From Candidatus Vogelbacteria bacterium CG22_combo_CG10-13_8_21_14_all_37_9 (GTDB taxonomy: Bacteria > Patescibacteriota > Minisyncoccia > Phycocordibacterales > XYD1-FULL-46-19): a stretch of DNA of 11,955 bases. The notes under the pieces were generated by a model. It searched no databases. It saw only the letters and a program-made list of their open reading frames with translations, and was not told the DNA's origin. The DNA lies in the NCBI GenBank assembly GCA_002772495.1, contig PCSX01000013.1, positions 1 to 11,955 on the forward strand. The letters are read 5' to 3'. This document shows, in pieces, positions 1 through 7,101 of this stretch (position 1 is its first letter; each line of letters begins with the position of its first letter). A program made the translations under genes and the position numbers.

Positions 1-93
1 ATTCGGGGTTCTGCTGGAAATAAGTCCGAACTTTTTGGTATAATGACCACCAAACGAAACATTGTCGGAATTAAGAAAGCGGAGCGATTTTGA
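1..93 (+). CDS. possible 3' end of an unidentified gene
   Basis: Frame 1 is open from the first base to a TGA at 91-93, giving 30 residues that end in GIKKAERF. The other two plus frames close by about positions 21 and 43. The peptide is basic and I do not recognise a family in it. It would be the C-terminus of a gene that begins left of the window and lies upstream of the DsrE-like gene on the same strand. Thirty open codons can occur by chance, and a good extended -10 box lies inside this stretch, so it may be non-coding. Confidence 0.3.
   Translation: MRGSAGNKSELFGIMTTKRNIVGIKKAERF
36..44 (+). promoter_or_regulatory. extended -10 promoter for the DsrE-like gene
   Basis: The sequence TGGTATAAT is a perfect TG-n-TATAAT extended -10 box. 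No convincing -35 hexamer lies 16-18 nt upstream, which is usual for extended -10 promoters. Transcription would begin near position 51 and leave a leader of about 85 nt before the ATG at 136. Two other promoters in this window also use the TG extension, which supports the call. Confidence 0.5.
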
Positions 94-135
94 TGAGAGC
101 TTGAATAATTTAGATTTTTGAGTTAAAATAACTTA

Positions 136-462
136 ATGAAAATCGGGTTAGTTTTACAATCAAACAAACCAGAACATATTTGGAATACCTTTCGTTTCGG
201 AATTACCGCACTGAAAGCCGATCACCAGGTAGAAGTTTTTTTAATGAGTGAAGGATCGGAATTAGAGACAATCCCTGATAGTGAAGATTTTGACATCTCG
301 GTAAAAGTGACCGAGTTTACAGAATTGAAAGGTAAAATTTATGCTTGTGGTTCTTGTCTTAAAATTCGTGGAAAAGAAGAAAGCGGGGTATGTCCGATTT
401 CCACCATGACCGACTTGTTAGAAATGGTTGAAAATTCAGATAAAGTTTTAGTTTTTGGTTAA
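136..462 (+). CDS. DsrE/DsrF-like family protein
   Basis: This 108-residue protein fits the DsrE/DsrF/YchN-like fold. It starts with a beta strand (KIGLVLQSN), has a middle strand (QVEVFLMSEG), and carries the family motif around residues 67-79, where YACGSCLKIRG places cysteines C71 and C74. A third cysteine is C86, and the protein ends in the typical strand DKVLVFG. Characterised relatives are small cytoplasmic proteins that relay sulfur or form homo-oligomers, using a cysteine near this position. No partner gene such as tusA, tusE or dsr is visible here, so the substrate is unknown. The length is normal for the family. The ATG has no Shine-Dalgarno sequence, and the leader just before it is AT-rich. 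A 41-codon ORF follows 7 nt downstream and may be co-transcribed. The family call is fairly sure; the role in the cell is not. Confidence 0.8.
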   Translation: MKIGLVLQSNKPEHIWNTFRFGITALKADHQVEVFLMSEGSELETIPDSEDFDISVKVTEFTELKGKIYACGSCLKIRGKEESGVCPISTMTDLLEMVENSDKVLVFG

Positions 463-469
463 TTTTACT

Positions 470-595
470 ATGGCTTCAAATTTTAAAGACAAATTGGAAA
501 TGACGATGTTTATCATTATTTTCCCTTATTATTTCTATCAAGCTCATTTAAAACCGATTTTTGAAAAAACGGTTGATATTGACGAGAAGGATTAA
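470..595 (+). CDS. small ORF, 41 residues, unknown function
   Basis: An ATG at 470 opens 41 codons ending in TAA at 593-595, seven bases after the DsrE-like gene and two bases before the convergent end of ddl. The peptide has a charged N-terminus (FKDKLE), a hydrophobic and aromatic core of about 11 residues (MFIIIFPYYFY) and an acidic tail (DIDEKD). The core is short for a membrane span but could lie in a membrane surface. There is no Shine-Dalgarno, as for most genes here. That it exactly fills the gap between two genes supports it being real, but no family is recognised. A weak hairpin for the opposite strand lies inside it. Confidence 0.45.
   Translation: MASNFKDKLEMTMFIIIFPYYFYQAHLKPIFEKTVDIDEKD
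552..574 (-). terminator. weak candidate terminator for the ddl operon
   Basis: AACCG (552-556) pairs with CGGTT (570-574), and an inner T-run/A-run can extend the stem after one A-A mismatch. Read on the minus strand, the hairpin lies 24 nt beyond the ddl stop and is followed by TTTTAAAT, a short and imperfect T-tract. It is AT-rich and lies within the small plus-strand ORF, so I hold it loosely. Confidence 0.3.
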
Positions 596-597
596 AT

Positions 598-1554
598 TTA
601 AGTTGAAGCCAGAGATAATAAATGATCTAAAAAATCAGGATAAGAAATTCCAGCCGAAGCTAAAGCTTTGGGTAACAGTGATTGCTCGGTCAAACCCGGT
701 AAACTATTTGTTTCTAATAAATAAATTCCCCGAGGCGTCACAATAAAATCTGACCGCGAATAATGACGCAGGCCAAGCACTTGATGAGCTAATTTGGCCT
801 GACGTTCCAGTTCTTGTTTTTCAGCGGGGCTAAATAAACCAGGACAAATTTCTTTGGTTTCGCCGTTATATTTAGCTTGATAATCAAAAAGTTTTCCTTT
901 GGGTCGAATAATTTCAATTGGAAATAAAGAATACAAATCTTGACCGCGCAAACCTTCTACCACTCCACAGGTCGCTTCTCGACCGCGAATATATTCTTCA
1001 ACTAAAACCAAATCAGAAATAGTAAAACAAGCTTCAATCGCTTGAGCTAATTCGTTTAAAGTCCTAGCTAGACTCAAACCAACCGAAGAACCACGATTGA
1101 CCGGTTTAACAATCCAAGGCGGAGAAATTGTTTGAAAAATTTTCTCAGTTATTTTAGAAGTGTTTTCTCCTTGTCTAATTTCCAAACCCACTGGTGTCCT
1201 TAAACCGGCCGTTTTAAATTTGGCCTTAGCTAGAGTTTTATTCATCGCTAAAGCTGAAGCTAAATGACCAGAGCCAGTATAAGGCAAGGAAAATTGATCT
1301 AAAATTTTTTGGACTTGACCATCTTCACCAAACTCACCATGTAAAGCATTGAAAATAACATCCACCGATTGAGCGACTGTCGCCAGGTCAACTGGCCGAC
1401 CTTCCAAATGCCACTGACCAGCTTTATCAATAAAAATATCCCGACCTAAATATTTGTCGGTCGGTAAATGATTCAAAACCGCTTCGCCAGTTTTAAGCGA
1501 AACTTCATATTCGGCACTAGGTCCACCGCGCAAGATTCCAGCCCGAATCGCCAT
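598..1554 (-). CDS. ddl: D-alanine--D-alanine ligase
   Basis: This ATP-grasp enzyme joins two D-alanines in the cytoplasm for the peptidoglycan stem peptide. The 318 residues match the usual Ddl length. Visible family motifs are the N-terminal GGPSAEYEVS at 10-19 with E15 at the position of E. coli DdlB Glu15, HGEFGEDGQ at 72-80, the ATP-binding lysine region PWIVKPVNRGSSVG at 146-159, EEYIRGRE at 186-193, and the omega-loop AKYN with Y229. A tyrosine there is typical of D-Ala-D-Ala rather than D-Ala-D-Lac ligases. The metal-binding end has D269, E281 and N283 in LLETNSLPGLTEQSLLPK. The ATG follows the response-regulator stop by 7 nt and has no Shine-Dalgarno, so it is probably translated from the uvrA-uvrC-kinase-regulator transcript. 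Its presence implies the cell builds murein. murC or ftsZ neighbours, often seen beside ddl, are absent. Confidence 0.95.
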   Translation of the reverse strand: MAIRAGILRGGPSAEYEVSLKTGEAVLNHLPTDKYLGRDIFIDKAGQWHLEGRPVDLATVAQSVDVIFNALHGEFGEDGQVQKILDQFSLPYTGSGHLASALAMNKTLAKAKFKTAGLRTPVGLEIRQGENTSKITEKIFQTISPPWIVKPVNRGSSVGLSLARTLNELAQAIEACFTISDLVLVEEYIRGREATCGVVEGLRGQDLYSLFPIEIIRPKGKLFDYQAKYNGETKEICPGLFSPAEKQELERQAKLAHQVLGLRHYSRSDFIVTPRGIYLLETNSLPGLTEQSLLPKALASAGISYPDFLDHLLSLAST

Positions 1555-1561
1555 ATCAGTT

Positions 1562-1930
1562 TTATTTGAAAAAACTACTAATCTTCATTACTACATCATC
1601 AAGGGTAAAATTGGCTTTAATCAGGAAATCATTCACCCCCAGGGCTTTAGCTTTTTCAATATCTTCACGTTGACCAAGATTAGAAAAAACAATTACCGGT
1701 GTTCCTTTGATCGGTCCGTCTTCCCGAATCTTTTTCAAAACCTCAAAACCACTCAAGCCCGGCAAAAGTAGATCCAGTAAAATAATATCCGGTTGAGCTT
1801 CCTTGATTTTACCCAAAGCGCTTTCACCATCGACTGCTACCTCGACTTGATAACCCTCTTTTTCTAAACGTTTGACCGTCAAAGAACGTAAAAATTCGTC
1901 ATCCTCGACAATAAATATTTTTTTAGTCAT
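1562..1930 (-). CDS. single-domain response regulator (CheY-like receiver)
   Basis: The 122 residues form one receiver domain and nothing else. The acidic pocket is E9/D10/D11 (VEDDE), the phospho-acceptor is D53 in LLDLLLPGLSG, the switch Ser is S83 in VIVFSN, and the conserved lysine is K105 in FLIKA. There is no DNA-binding or enzymatic output domain, so it should act by protein contact or pass phosphate onward. It begins 43 nt after the histidine-kinase stop, and the kinase is its obvious phosphate donor. ddl starts 7 nt beyond its end. The 43-nt gap is AT-rich; an AGAGG lies too far (about 30 nt) from the ATG to serve as a ribosome site. The domain call is secure, but its target cannot be read from the sequence. 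Confidence 0.93.
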   Translation of the reverse strand: MTKKIFIVEDDEFLRSLTVKRLEKEGYQVEVAVDGESALGKIKEAQPDIILLDLLLPGLSGFEVLKKIREDGPIKGTPVIVFSNLGQREDIEKAKALGVNDFLIKANFTLDDVVMKISSFFK

Positions 1931-1973
1931 AAATAATTAAAAATTGATTATTCTTTAATATCCTCTAAGTATA

Positions 1974-2951
1974 CTACTTTTGAAATAAGGGTAAAGTAAA
2001 GTGAAAAACTGCTCCAGAGCCAGCCTCACTTTCAAACCAAATAGTGCCACCGTGTTTACCAATAATATCTTTGGCAATCGACAACCCCAAACCCGAGCCA
2101 TCTGGTTCAAGCGAAACCGCTTCCGGCGCACGATAAAACTTTTGAAAGATTTTTTTCTTAGCTTCACTACTCAAACCAATCCCCTTATCTTTAATACTAA
2201 TTTTTACCTTAGGCTGACTACTGTTTACATCTCGATCATCAATACCAATCATGATCTGGCCTCCTCTAGCACTATATTTAACGGCATTATCAATTAAATT
2301 CTCTAAGACAATTTTTAATTTAGCTAAATCAGCTCGAACTGGTGGTAAATCGCTAGGCGGAGAGTCAAAAACAAAATTAATATCTTTGCTTTGAGCGGGG
2401 CTATAAAATTCAGCTAAAATATTTTTTATTAGGGACTCAAGCTCCACTGCTCCAAATTGATAAACATCATCTGGACTAGCACTACTAAGATCAATGGCTA
2501 ATAACTCATTAACAATTTTGATCATTCGTTCAGTACTATCAAAACCTTTTTGTAAAAATTCTTTTTGTTCAGCACTAATCTCCCCCAACTGATTATTCAA
2601 AAACATGTGAAAAGTCCATTTGATAGCGGCCAAGGGAGTCCGGAGTTGATGAGTAGAGACCGATACAAATTTAGATTTAGCATCTTCTAATTCTCGCAGT
2701 CGTTGATTAGCATTAGACAATTCAAATTCTTTGGCCGACAAACGACGCATGGTGGCTTCCATATCTTTATTGACATCTTCCAAGGCTTTAATTTGACCGG
2801 CTCGCATTTTAGCTTCCCGAATTAAAGATTTGACTTGGCTTTTTTTAGCTTGAAATAGATAGCCTAAAACAAAACCAAAAAATAATAAAATGAAACCACT
2901 AACAATTTCTAGGGTCGTATTGGGGAAAATAGAGACAATAGAGAAGTCCAT
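1974..2951 (-). CDS. membrane-anchored sensor histidine kinase
   Basis: The 325-residue protein has one predicted membrane helix at about 14-34 and almost no extracytoplasmic part. A heptad-rich coiled coil follows at about 45-95. The HisKA domain has the phospho-histidine H101 in STHQLRTPLAAIKW. The HATPase_c domain has an N box (LENLIDNAVKYS, N218 and N222), a G1 box (DKGIGL, D255) and a G2 box (GSGLGLS, 285-291), and ends in GAVFHFTLPL. All catalytic boxes look intact. There is no PAS, GAF, HAMP or periplasmic sensor domain, so the signal is probably sensed at the membrane, through the coiled coil or by a partner protein. The ATG lies 4 nt after the uvrC stop, and the cognate regulator follows, so the kinase is translated as part of the uvr operon. 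The family is certain; the stimulus is unknown. Confidence 0.95.
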   Translation of the reverse strand: MDFSIVSIFPNTTLEIVSGFILLFFGFVLGYLFQAKKSQVKSLIREAKMRAGQIKALEDVNKDMEATMRRLSAKEFELSNANQRLRELEDAKSKFVSVSTHQLRTPLAAIKWTFHMFLNNQLGEISAEQKEFLQKGFDSTERMIKIVNELLAIDLSSASPDDVYQFGAVELESLIKNILAEFYSPAQSKDINFVFDSPPSDLPPVRADLAKLKIVLENLIDNAVKYSARGGQIMIGIDDRDVNSSQPKVKISIKDKGIGLSSEAKKKIFQKFYRAPEAVSLEPDGSGLGLSIAKDIIGKHGGTIWFESEAGSGAVFHFTLPLFQK

Positions 2952-2955
2952 CTAT

Positions 2956-4260
2956 TTATTTTAACAGTTGTCGACGTAATTTTCTATGAAAAGCCAGTGT
3001 ATAACGATGAGCTTCACTATTAACTAAAATAATCGCCTGACGATAATCACGAATTAAAGCCGACGAACCCAGTAATTGTTCCGCTTTATGATGCTGGTCT
3101 TTTTTTACTGCTACCACGGGTATGGCTAAATCATAAGCTCGACAAATTTTCTCCGCCACCTGACGAATTCGTTCATCACCATCGACAATAATCAAATCTG
3201 GTAGAGGCCAATCAAGATGTTTTAAACGCCGAGTTAAAATTTCGGCTAAATTTTTTAAATCATCAATTTGACCCGACACTAAATTTTTGATTTTAAACTG
3301 ACGATAATCTTTTGGTGATAATTCACCAGCTTGGTAAACCACCATTGCTCCAACAGTATTAGTACCAGATAAATGAGCAATATCGTAAGCTTCTAATCGA
3401 AAAGACTTAGCTGAAATAGAATTAACTTGAGCCCTAATAAGGGCGATATCTTGGAGATGATTGAGAGCAAATAATTGTTTTTTTATTTTATTAGCTTCTT
3501 CAAAAGCCAATTCTTTGGCTAAAGCTTTCATTTCTTTCGCTAATTTAGTTTTTAAAGTCTTAAAGCGACCAGAAAAAATCAAGCGCAATTTAGTAATAGT
3601 TTTAGCATAATCACGAGGAGAAATAGCCCCGACACAAACCCCCGGACAGAGGCCGATTTGATGTTCGAAGCAGGGTTTAACTTGGCCGATTTTCCCACCT
3701 ACCCAAATTTTTCCTACTGGAAAAATTTGGGTAGGCAAGCACTTATCTCGCCAAGGGAAAATTTTTCGAATCAAACGCAAGGCGATTTTTAGATCCCGAC
3801 CATTAGGAAAAGGACCGTAAGAATTAGCAACAACTATGTGCGACATCGGATATCGCGCACTAGATCTTTTGCCCACGTCAAACCCGCGTTTGTCCAGATC
3901 TCGACCTCGGACAATAATAACTCGAGGATAAGTTTCTTTGGTAATAACTATATAATTGTAACTTTTATCATCTTTTTCTCGAGCATTATATTTTGGTTGG
4001 TGAATTTTTATTAATTCAGTTTCCAATAATAAAGCTTCTAAAACAGATTCGGTACTGTGCCATTTAAGTTTATTACTCAACTCAAGCATTTTGACCAAAC
4101 GTGGACCTCTAGTCTCACTAAGATCACCGACAAAATAAGACCGAACCCGATCTTTAAGGGAAGTAGCTTTACCAATATAAATAATTTTTTTATCTTGATA
4201 AAAAAAGTAGACCCCCGGACTATCTGGTAAAGAATATTTTTTTAGGTGGTTTAAATTCAT
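2956..4260 (-). CDS. uvrC: excinuclease ABC subunit C, short form
   Basis: UvrC makes the 3' and 5' incisions in nucleotide excision repair after UvrA and UvrB find damage. The GIY-YIG nuclease lies at about 14-92, with GVY at 16-18, YIG at 28-30, R38 and the catalytic glutamate E80 in LLLETELIK. A cysteine cluster follows (C174, C197, C205, C209), then the UVR/UvrB-contact helices at about 240-270. The RNase H-like nuclease has D293 (AYDIAHLSG), D360 (IIVDGD) and H418 (SEAHRYTLAFHRK). The chain stops right after this domain at 434 residues, against about 600 in E. coli, so the C-terminal helix-hairpin-helix pair is missing. Two stretches look inserted compared with the family: about 22 residues near 124-146 and about 13 near 176-188, both coded by repeats described separately. 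The kinase gene starts 4 nt after its stop. Confidence 0.96.
   Translation of the reverse strand: MNLNHLKKYSLPDSPGVYFFYQDKKIIYIGKATSLKDRVRSYFVGDLSETRGPRLVKMLELSNKLKWHSTESVLEALLLETELIKIHQPKYNAREKDDKSYNYIVITKETYPRVIIVRGRDLDKRGFDVGKRSSARYPMSHIVVANSYGPFPNGRDLKIALRLIRKIFPWRDKCLPTQIFPVGKIWVGGKIGQVKPCFEHQIGLCPGVCVGAISPRDYAKTITKLRLIFSGRFKTLKTKLAKEMKALAKELAFEEANKIKKQLFALNHLQDIALIRAQVNSISAKSFRLEAYDIAHLSGTNTVGAMVVYQAGELSPKDYRQFKIKNLVSGQIDDLKNLAEILTRRLKHLDWPLPDLIIVDGDERIRQVAEKICRAYDLAIPVVAVKKDQHHKAEQLLGSSALIRDYRQAIILVNSEAHRYTLAFHRKLRRQLLK
3698..3735. repeat. 38-nt palindrome inside uvrC
   Basis: The arms CCTACCCAAATTTTTCC (3698-3714) and GGAAAAATTTGGGTAGG (3719-3735) are perfect 17-nt complements around a TACT loop. 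The element is read in frame on the minus strand as about residues 176-188 of UvrC (PTQIFPVGKIWVG), exactly where the protein has extra residues between FPWRDKC and KPCFEHQIG. There is no flanking stop or frameshift. Confidence 0.85.
3838..3895. repeat. repeat-derived insertion in uvrC with the GCGTTTGTCC motif
   Basis: Positions 3876-3895 match 4391-4410 at the uvrA end in 18 of 20 bases and contain GCGTTTGTCC (3886-3895). Two AGATCT hexamers (3862-3867 and 3896-3901) bracket part of it. An imperfect hairpin with GTGCG (3838-3842) and CGCAC (3856-3860) lies beside it. The region codes for about residues 122-146 of UvrC, a stretch not expected between the strand PRVIIVRGRDLD and SYGPFPNG. Confidence 0.6.
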
Positions 4261-4272
4261 AATTAGGTCTTG

Positions 4273-4348
4273 ACCCGGTAGTAAGTTTTGGCATTCCTCT
4301 CAAGAGGTGTCGGCTAAAAGCCGGCGATGCTAAAACCTACTACCGGGT
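4273..4348. repeat. 76-nt branched inverted repeat between uvrA and uvrC
   Basis: Outer 22-nt arms (4273-4294 and 4327-4348) match at 20 positions: ACCCGGTAGTAAGTTTTGGC against the reverse complement ACCCGGTAGTAGGTTTTAGC, both ending in AT. Between them sit two small hairpins, CCTC-TCAA-GAGG (4296-4307) and CGGCT-AAA-AGCCG (4311-4323), giving a three-way-branched fold. No T-tract follows on the minus strand, so it is not a classical terminator. It ends 12 nt before the uvrC ATG. Size and form recall REP/IS200-type elements moved by Y1 transposases, but no transposase is present here. Confidence 0.7.
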
Positions 4349-4390
4349 TGATTCTTCATGTGAGGCGTTAGTTTTTACTATTCTTATCAG

Positions 4391-4425
4391 CGTCAATTCC
4401 GCGTTTGTCCGCGTATCTTCCGCGT
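4391..4425. repeat. TCCGCGT heptamer repeat at the uvrA stop
   Basis: TCCGCGT occurs at 4398-4404, 4408-4414 and 4419-4425, spaced 10 and 11 nt. It shares GCGTTTGTCCGCGT (4401-4414) exactly with a copy in uvrB (9019-9032). On the minus strand it codes for the last residues of UvrA (about KIRGQTRN) and includes the TGA stop at 4393-4395. Confidence 0.7.
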
Positions 4426-7050
4426 CTGATTCAAAACTCGCTTCAAATATTTAGCGGTATGTGAACCCGAAGCATAAGCTAATTCTTCCGGTGTCCCCTT
4501 GGCCACTAATTGGCCACCCCCATCTCCTCCATCTGGTCCCAAATCAAATAAATAATCACAATTTTTCAAAATTTCTAAATTATGTTCAATTACCACTACT
4601 GAATTTCCTCGCTCCACTAAACGGTGGAGGATTTCCACTAATTTTTGAACATCAACATAATGAAGACCAACCGTCGGTTCATCAAGAATATAAATGGTTC
4701 GCTCTGTTTGTGGTCGATAAAGTTCCGAGGAAATTTTAACTCGTTGAGCTTCCCCACCAGAAAGAGTAGTCGCTGATTGGCCTAATTCTAAATAACCAAG
4801 ACCAACTTCAGCTAGAGTCTTAAGACGATCATAAATCGCTGGAATATCAATAAAAAACTCAAGCGCTTCTTCAATCGTCATTGATAAAACTTCGTTAATA
4901 TTTTTTTTCTGATAAGTCACTTCGAGAGTTTCTTTTTGAAAACGAGTGCCATTACAAATATCGCAGGGCACAAAAACGGTCGGTAAAAAATGCATCTCCA
5001 CAGCAATCAGACCATTACCCTGACAAGCTTCACAACGTCCCTCAGCGACATTAAAAGAAAAACGACCCGGTTTCCAACCTCGAATTTGAGCTAATTGAGT
5101 CGAGGCGAATAATTCTCGAATAAAAGTAAAAGCACCGGTATAAGTAGCCGGATTAGAACGAGGGGTTCGACCAATAGCACTTTGATCGATTAAAATTACT
5201 CGTGATAAATATTCTGAACCAGAAAACTCTCGGCAATGAAAAATTTCGTTACTACGATAACGACGTTCCAATCTGGCTTGCAAATTTTTATACAAAATTT
5301 CATAAACTAAGGATGATTTTCCTGATCCCGAGACACCAGAAATACCGACCAATTTACCAAGCGGTAAATCTAAATCGATTTTTTTAAGATTAAAAATGTG
5401 CCCACCGCGGATTCGAATCACCCCTTTTTCACTCGTTCGACGTTTTTCGGGAACAGAAATATTTTTTTCACCCCGCAAATAATCAACGGTCAAAGAATTA
5501 AAAGTATTTTTCTTGGCTGTTAATAATTTTTCGGTCTCTTCGGCTACCACAATTTTTCCCCCATGAATCCCCGCCCCCGGACCAATATCGACTAAATAAT
5601 CAGAAGCATAAATCGTATCTTCATCGTGTTCAACCACAATAATCGAATTTCCCAAATCTCGAAGATCAATCAGGGTTTTAATCAAACGATCGTTATCGCG
5701 AGGATGCAGACCAATAGTCGGCTCATCAAGAACATAAAGCGCTCCCACCAAACGAGAACCAAGTTGCGAGGCCAAACGAATACGCTGGGCTTCGCCACCA
5801 GAGAGAGTGTTAGCTCGACGATCAAGAGTTAAATAGTCTAAACCAACATCTAATAAAAATTTAAGCCGAGCTTCGATTTCTTTTAAGACCACTTCCGCAA
5901 TCGCTTTTTGACGTGAGCTTAATTTTACATTGGCAAAAAATTCGGCCACATTTTTAATCGACATCGCTGTCAAATCAACAATATTTCTTGCCCCGTGATC
6001 GGCTCCAGCCGATTTTATGGGGTTTGAGCCAATTAAAACCTGGGGAGCTTCTGGTCGTAAACGAGCCCCCTGACAAACTGGGCAAACTTCAGCACCAAAA
6101 AAATGTTTCGTCCCCAAACCATGGCAAGCCGGACAAGCACCATAAGGAGAATTGAAAGAAAAAAGACGCGGTTCAATTTCGGGATAAGAAAAACCGTCGT
6201 TAACACAGGAAAATTTAGCTGATAATAAAAATTCTTCTTCGCCCACAACGATTCTGACCAAACCCTCGGCTTCTTTTAAAGCTCGCTCCACCCCTTCAAC
6301 TAAGCGTTCTTTAGCTGAATCTAAAACTGCCTTAGATACTACTTCAGTTAGTTTCGAACTAGCTTTTTCTTTAACCAAAGCTAATTCGGAAATTTTAATC
6401 GAATCAATTAAAGCTTCAATATCATGTTTTTTAGTTTTAGTTAAAATAATTCGTTCGCGTAAATTCTTTTTCGAACCATCCACTCGAACTTGACGATAGC
6501 CTTTATCTAATAAATCATAAAGTAATTGATAATATTCCCCTTTTCGGCCCCGAATAATCGGAGCATAAATTTCTAATTCCGTTTGAGCTTTAATTTGACC
6601 AGATTTTTGGAGTTGAGAAACTTTATCACGAATAAAATTAATTATTTCTTCGAGTGATAATTTTTCAATTTTAGCCCCACAAACCAAACAATGAGGTTCC
6701 CCGATTCGAGCGTATAAAACTCGTAAATAATCATAAATTTCAGTAATCGTAGCTACGGTCGAACGAGGATTTCCAGACCGAGATTTTTGGTCAATCGAAA
6801 TAGCAGGTGATAGACCTGTAATTTCATCAACATCTGGTTTTTGCATTTGACGTAAAAATTGTCGCGCATAAGACGACAATGATTCAATATAACGACGCTG
6901 ACCTTCGGCGAAAATAGTATCAAAAGCGAGTGATGATTTACCAGAACCAGATAGACCAGTAAAAACCACTAGTTTGTTCCTAGGGATTTCGAGATCAATA
7001 TTTTTTAAATTATGCGTCCGAGCACCTTTAATTTTGATGATATCTGACAT
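4393..7050 (-). CDS. uvrA: excinuclease ABC subunit A
   Basis: UvrA is the dimeric ATPase that scans DNA for lesions and loads UvrB. Two ABC modules are present: Walker [10 protein letters not shown] (32-40) with signature LSGGEAQR (416-423) and Walker [13 protein letters not shown] (438-449), then Walker [10 protein letters not shown] (572-580) with LSGGEAQR (763-770) and [11 protein letters not shown] (787-797). The second zinc site is intact (C673, C676, C696, C699). In the first, the usual CxxC reads CVND, so C282 is kept but residue 285 is Asp. At 885 residues it is shorter than E. coli UvrA (940), mainly because [18 protein letters not shown] (311-328) joins parts normally separated by an insertion domain of about 100 residues. 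A 13-residue extra stretch (344-356) is coded by a palindrome. The C-terminal tail comes from a GCG repeat. It has its own promoter and heads the uvrC-kinase-regulator-ddl series. Confidence 0.97.
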   Translation of the reverse strand: MSDIIKIKGARTHNLKNIDLEIPRNKLVVFTGLSGSGKSSLAFDTIFAEGQRRYIESLSSYARQFLRQMQKPDVDEITGLSPAISIDQKSRSGNPRSTVATITEIYDYLRVLYARIGEPHCLVCGAKIEKLSLEEIINFIRDKVSQLQKSGQIKAQTELEIYAPIIRGRKGEYYQLLYDLLDKGYRQVRVDGSKKNLRERIILTKTKKHDIEALIDSIKISELALVKEKASSKLTEVVSKAVLDSAKERLVEGVERALKEAEGLVRIVVGEEEFLLSAKFSCVNDGFSYPEIEPRLFSFNSPYGACPACHGLGTKHFFGAEVCPVCQGARLRPEAPQVLIGSNPIKSAGADHGARNIVDLTAMSIKNVAEFFANVKLSSRQKAIAEVVLKEIEARLKFLLDVGLDYLTLDRRANTLSGGEAQRIRLASQLGSRLVGALYVLDEPTIGLHPRDNDRLIKTLIDLRDLGNSIIVVEHDEDTIYASDYLVDIGPGAGIHGGKIVVAEETEKLLTAKKNTFNSLTVDYLRGEKNISVPEKRRTSEKGVIRIRGGHIFNLKKIDLDLPLGKLVGISGVSGSGKSSLVYEILYKNLQARLERRYRSNEIFHCREFSGSEYLSRVILIDQSAIGRTPRSNPATYTGAFTFIRELFASTQLAQIRGWKPGRFSFNVAEGRCEACQGNGLIAVEMHFLPTVFVPCDICNGTRFQKETLEVTYQKKNINEVLSMTIEEALEFFIDIPAIYDRLKTLAEVGLGYLELGQSATTLSGGEAQRVKISSELYRPQTERTIYILDEPTVGLHYVDVQKLVEILHRLVERGNSVVVIEHNLEILKNCDYLFDLGPDGGDGGGQLVAKGTPEELAYASGSHTAKYLKRVLNQTRKIRGQTRN
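5991..6022. repeat. 32-nt palindromic element inside uvrA
   Basis: The core ATCGGCT-CC-AGCCGAT (5998-6013) is a perfect 7-bp stem. The flanks CCCCGTG (5991-5997) and TATGGGG (6016-6022) pair outside it with G-T wobbles and a 2-nt bulge. The ends resemble the copies in tgt and in the tgt-uvrB gap (CCCCGTG...TTA[CT]GGGG). It codes for [11 protein letters not shown], residues 344-354 of UvrA, where the family has no extra residues. Confidence 0.65.
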
Positions 7051-7101
7051 ATAAAATACTTGTTTTTTTTAATTAAAAGTTTTTACGAGGTTTGGTTGGG
7101 A

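Noticed and set aside
561-746. Plus-strand open frame of 61 codons overlapping the end of ddl
   Set aside because: It is antisense to conserved ddl codons, has no family features, and overlaps the better-placed ORF at 470-595.
1930-1974. Promoter in the 43-nt gap between kinase and regulator
   Set aside because: A TATACT is present, but it has no TG extension or -35, and AT-rich DNA makes such hexamers common.
4273-4348. 76-nt cloverleaf-like fold as a tRNA
   Set aside because: The outer stem is 22 nt rather than 7, and there is no T-arm, anticodon arm or CCA end, so the fold is an inverted repeat and not a tRNA.
4273-4348. Rho-independent terminator after uvrA
   Set aside because: No T-tract follows the stem on the minus strand, and uvrC starts only 12 nt later.
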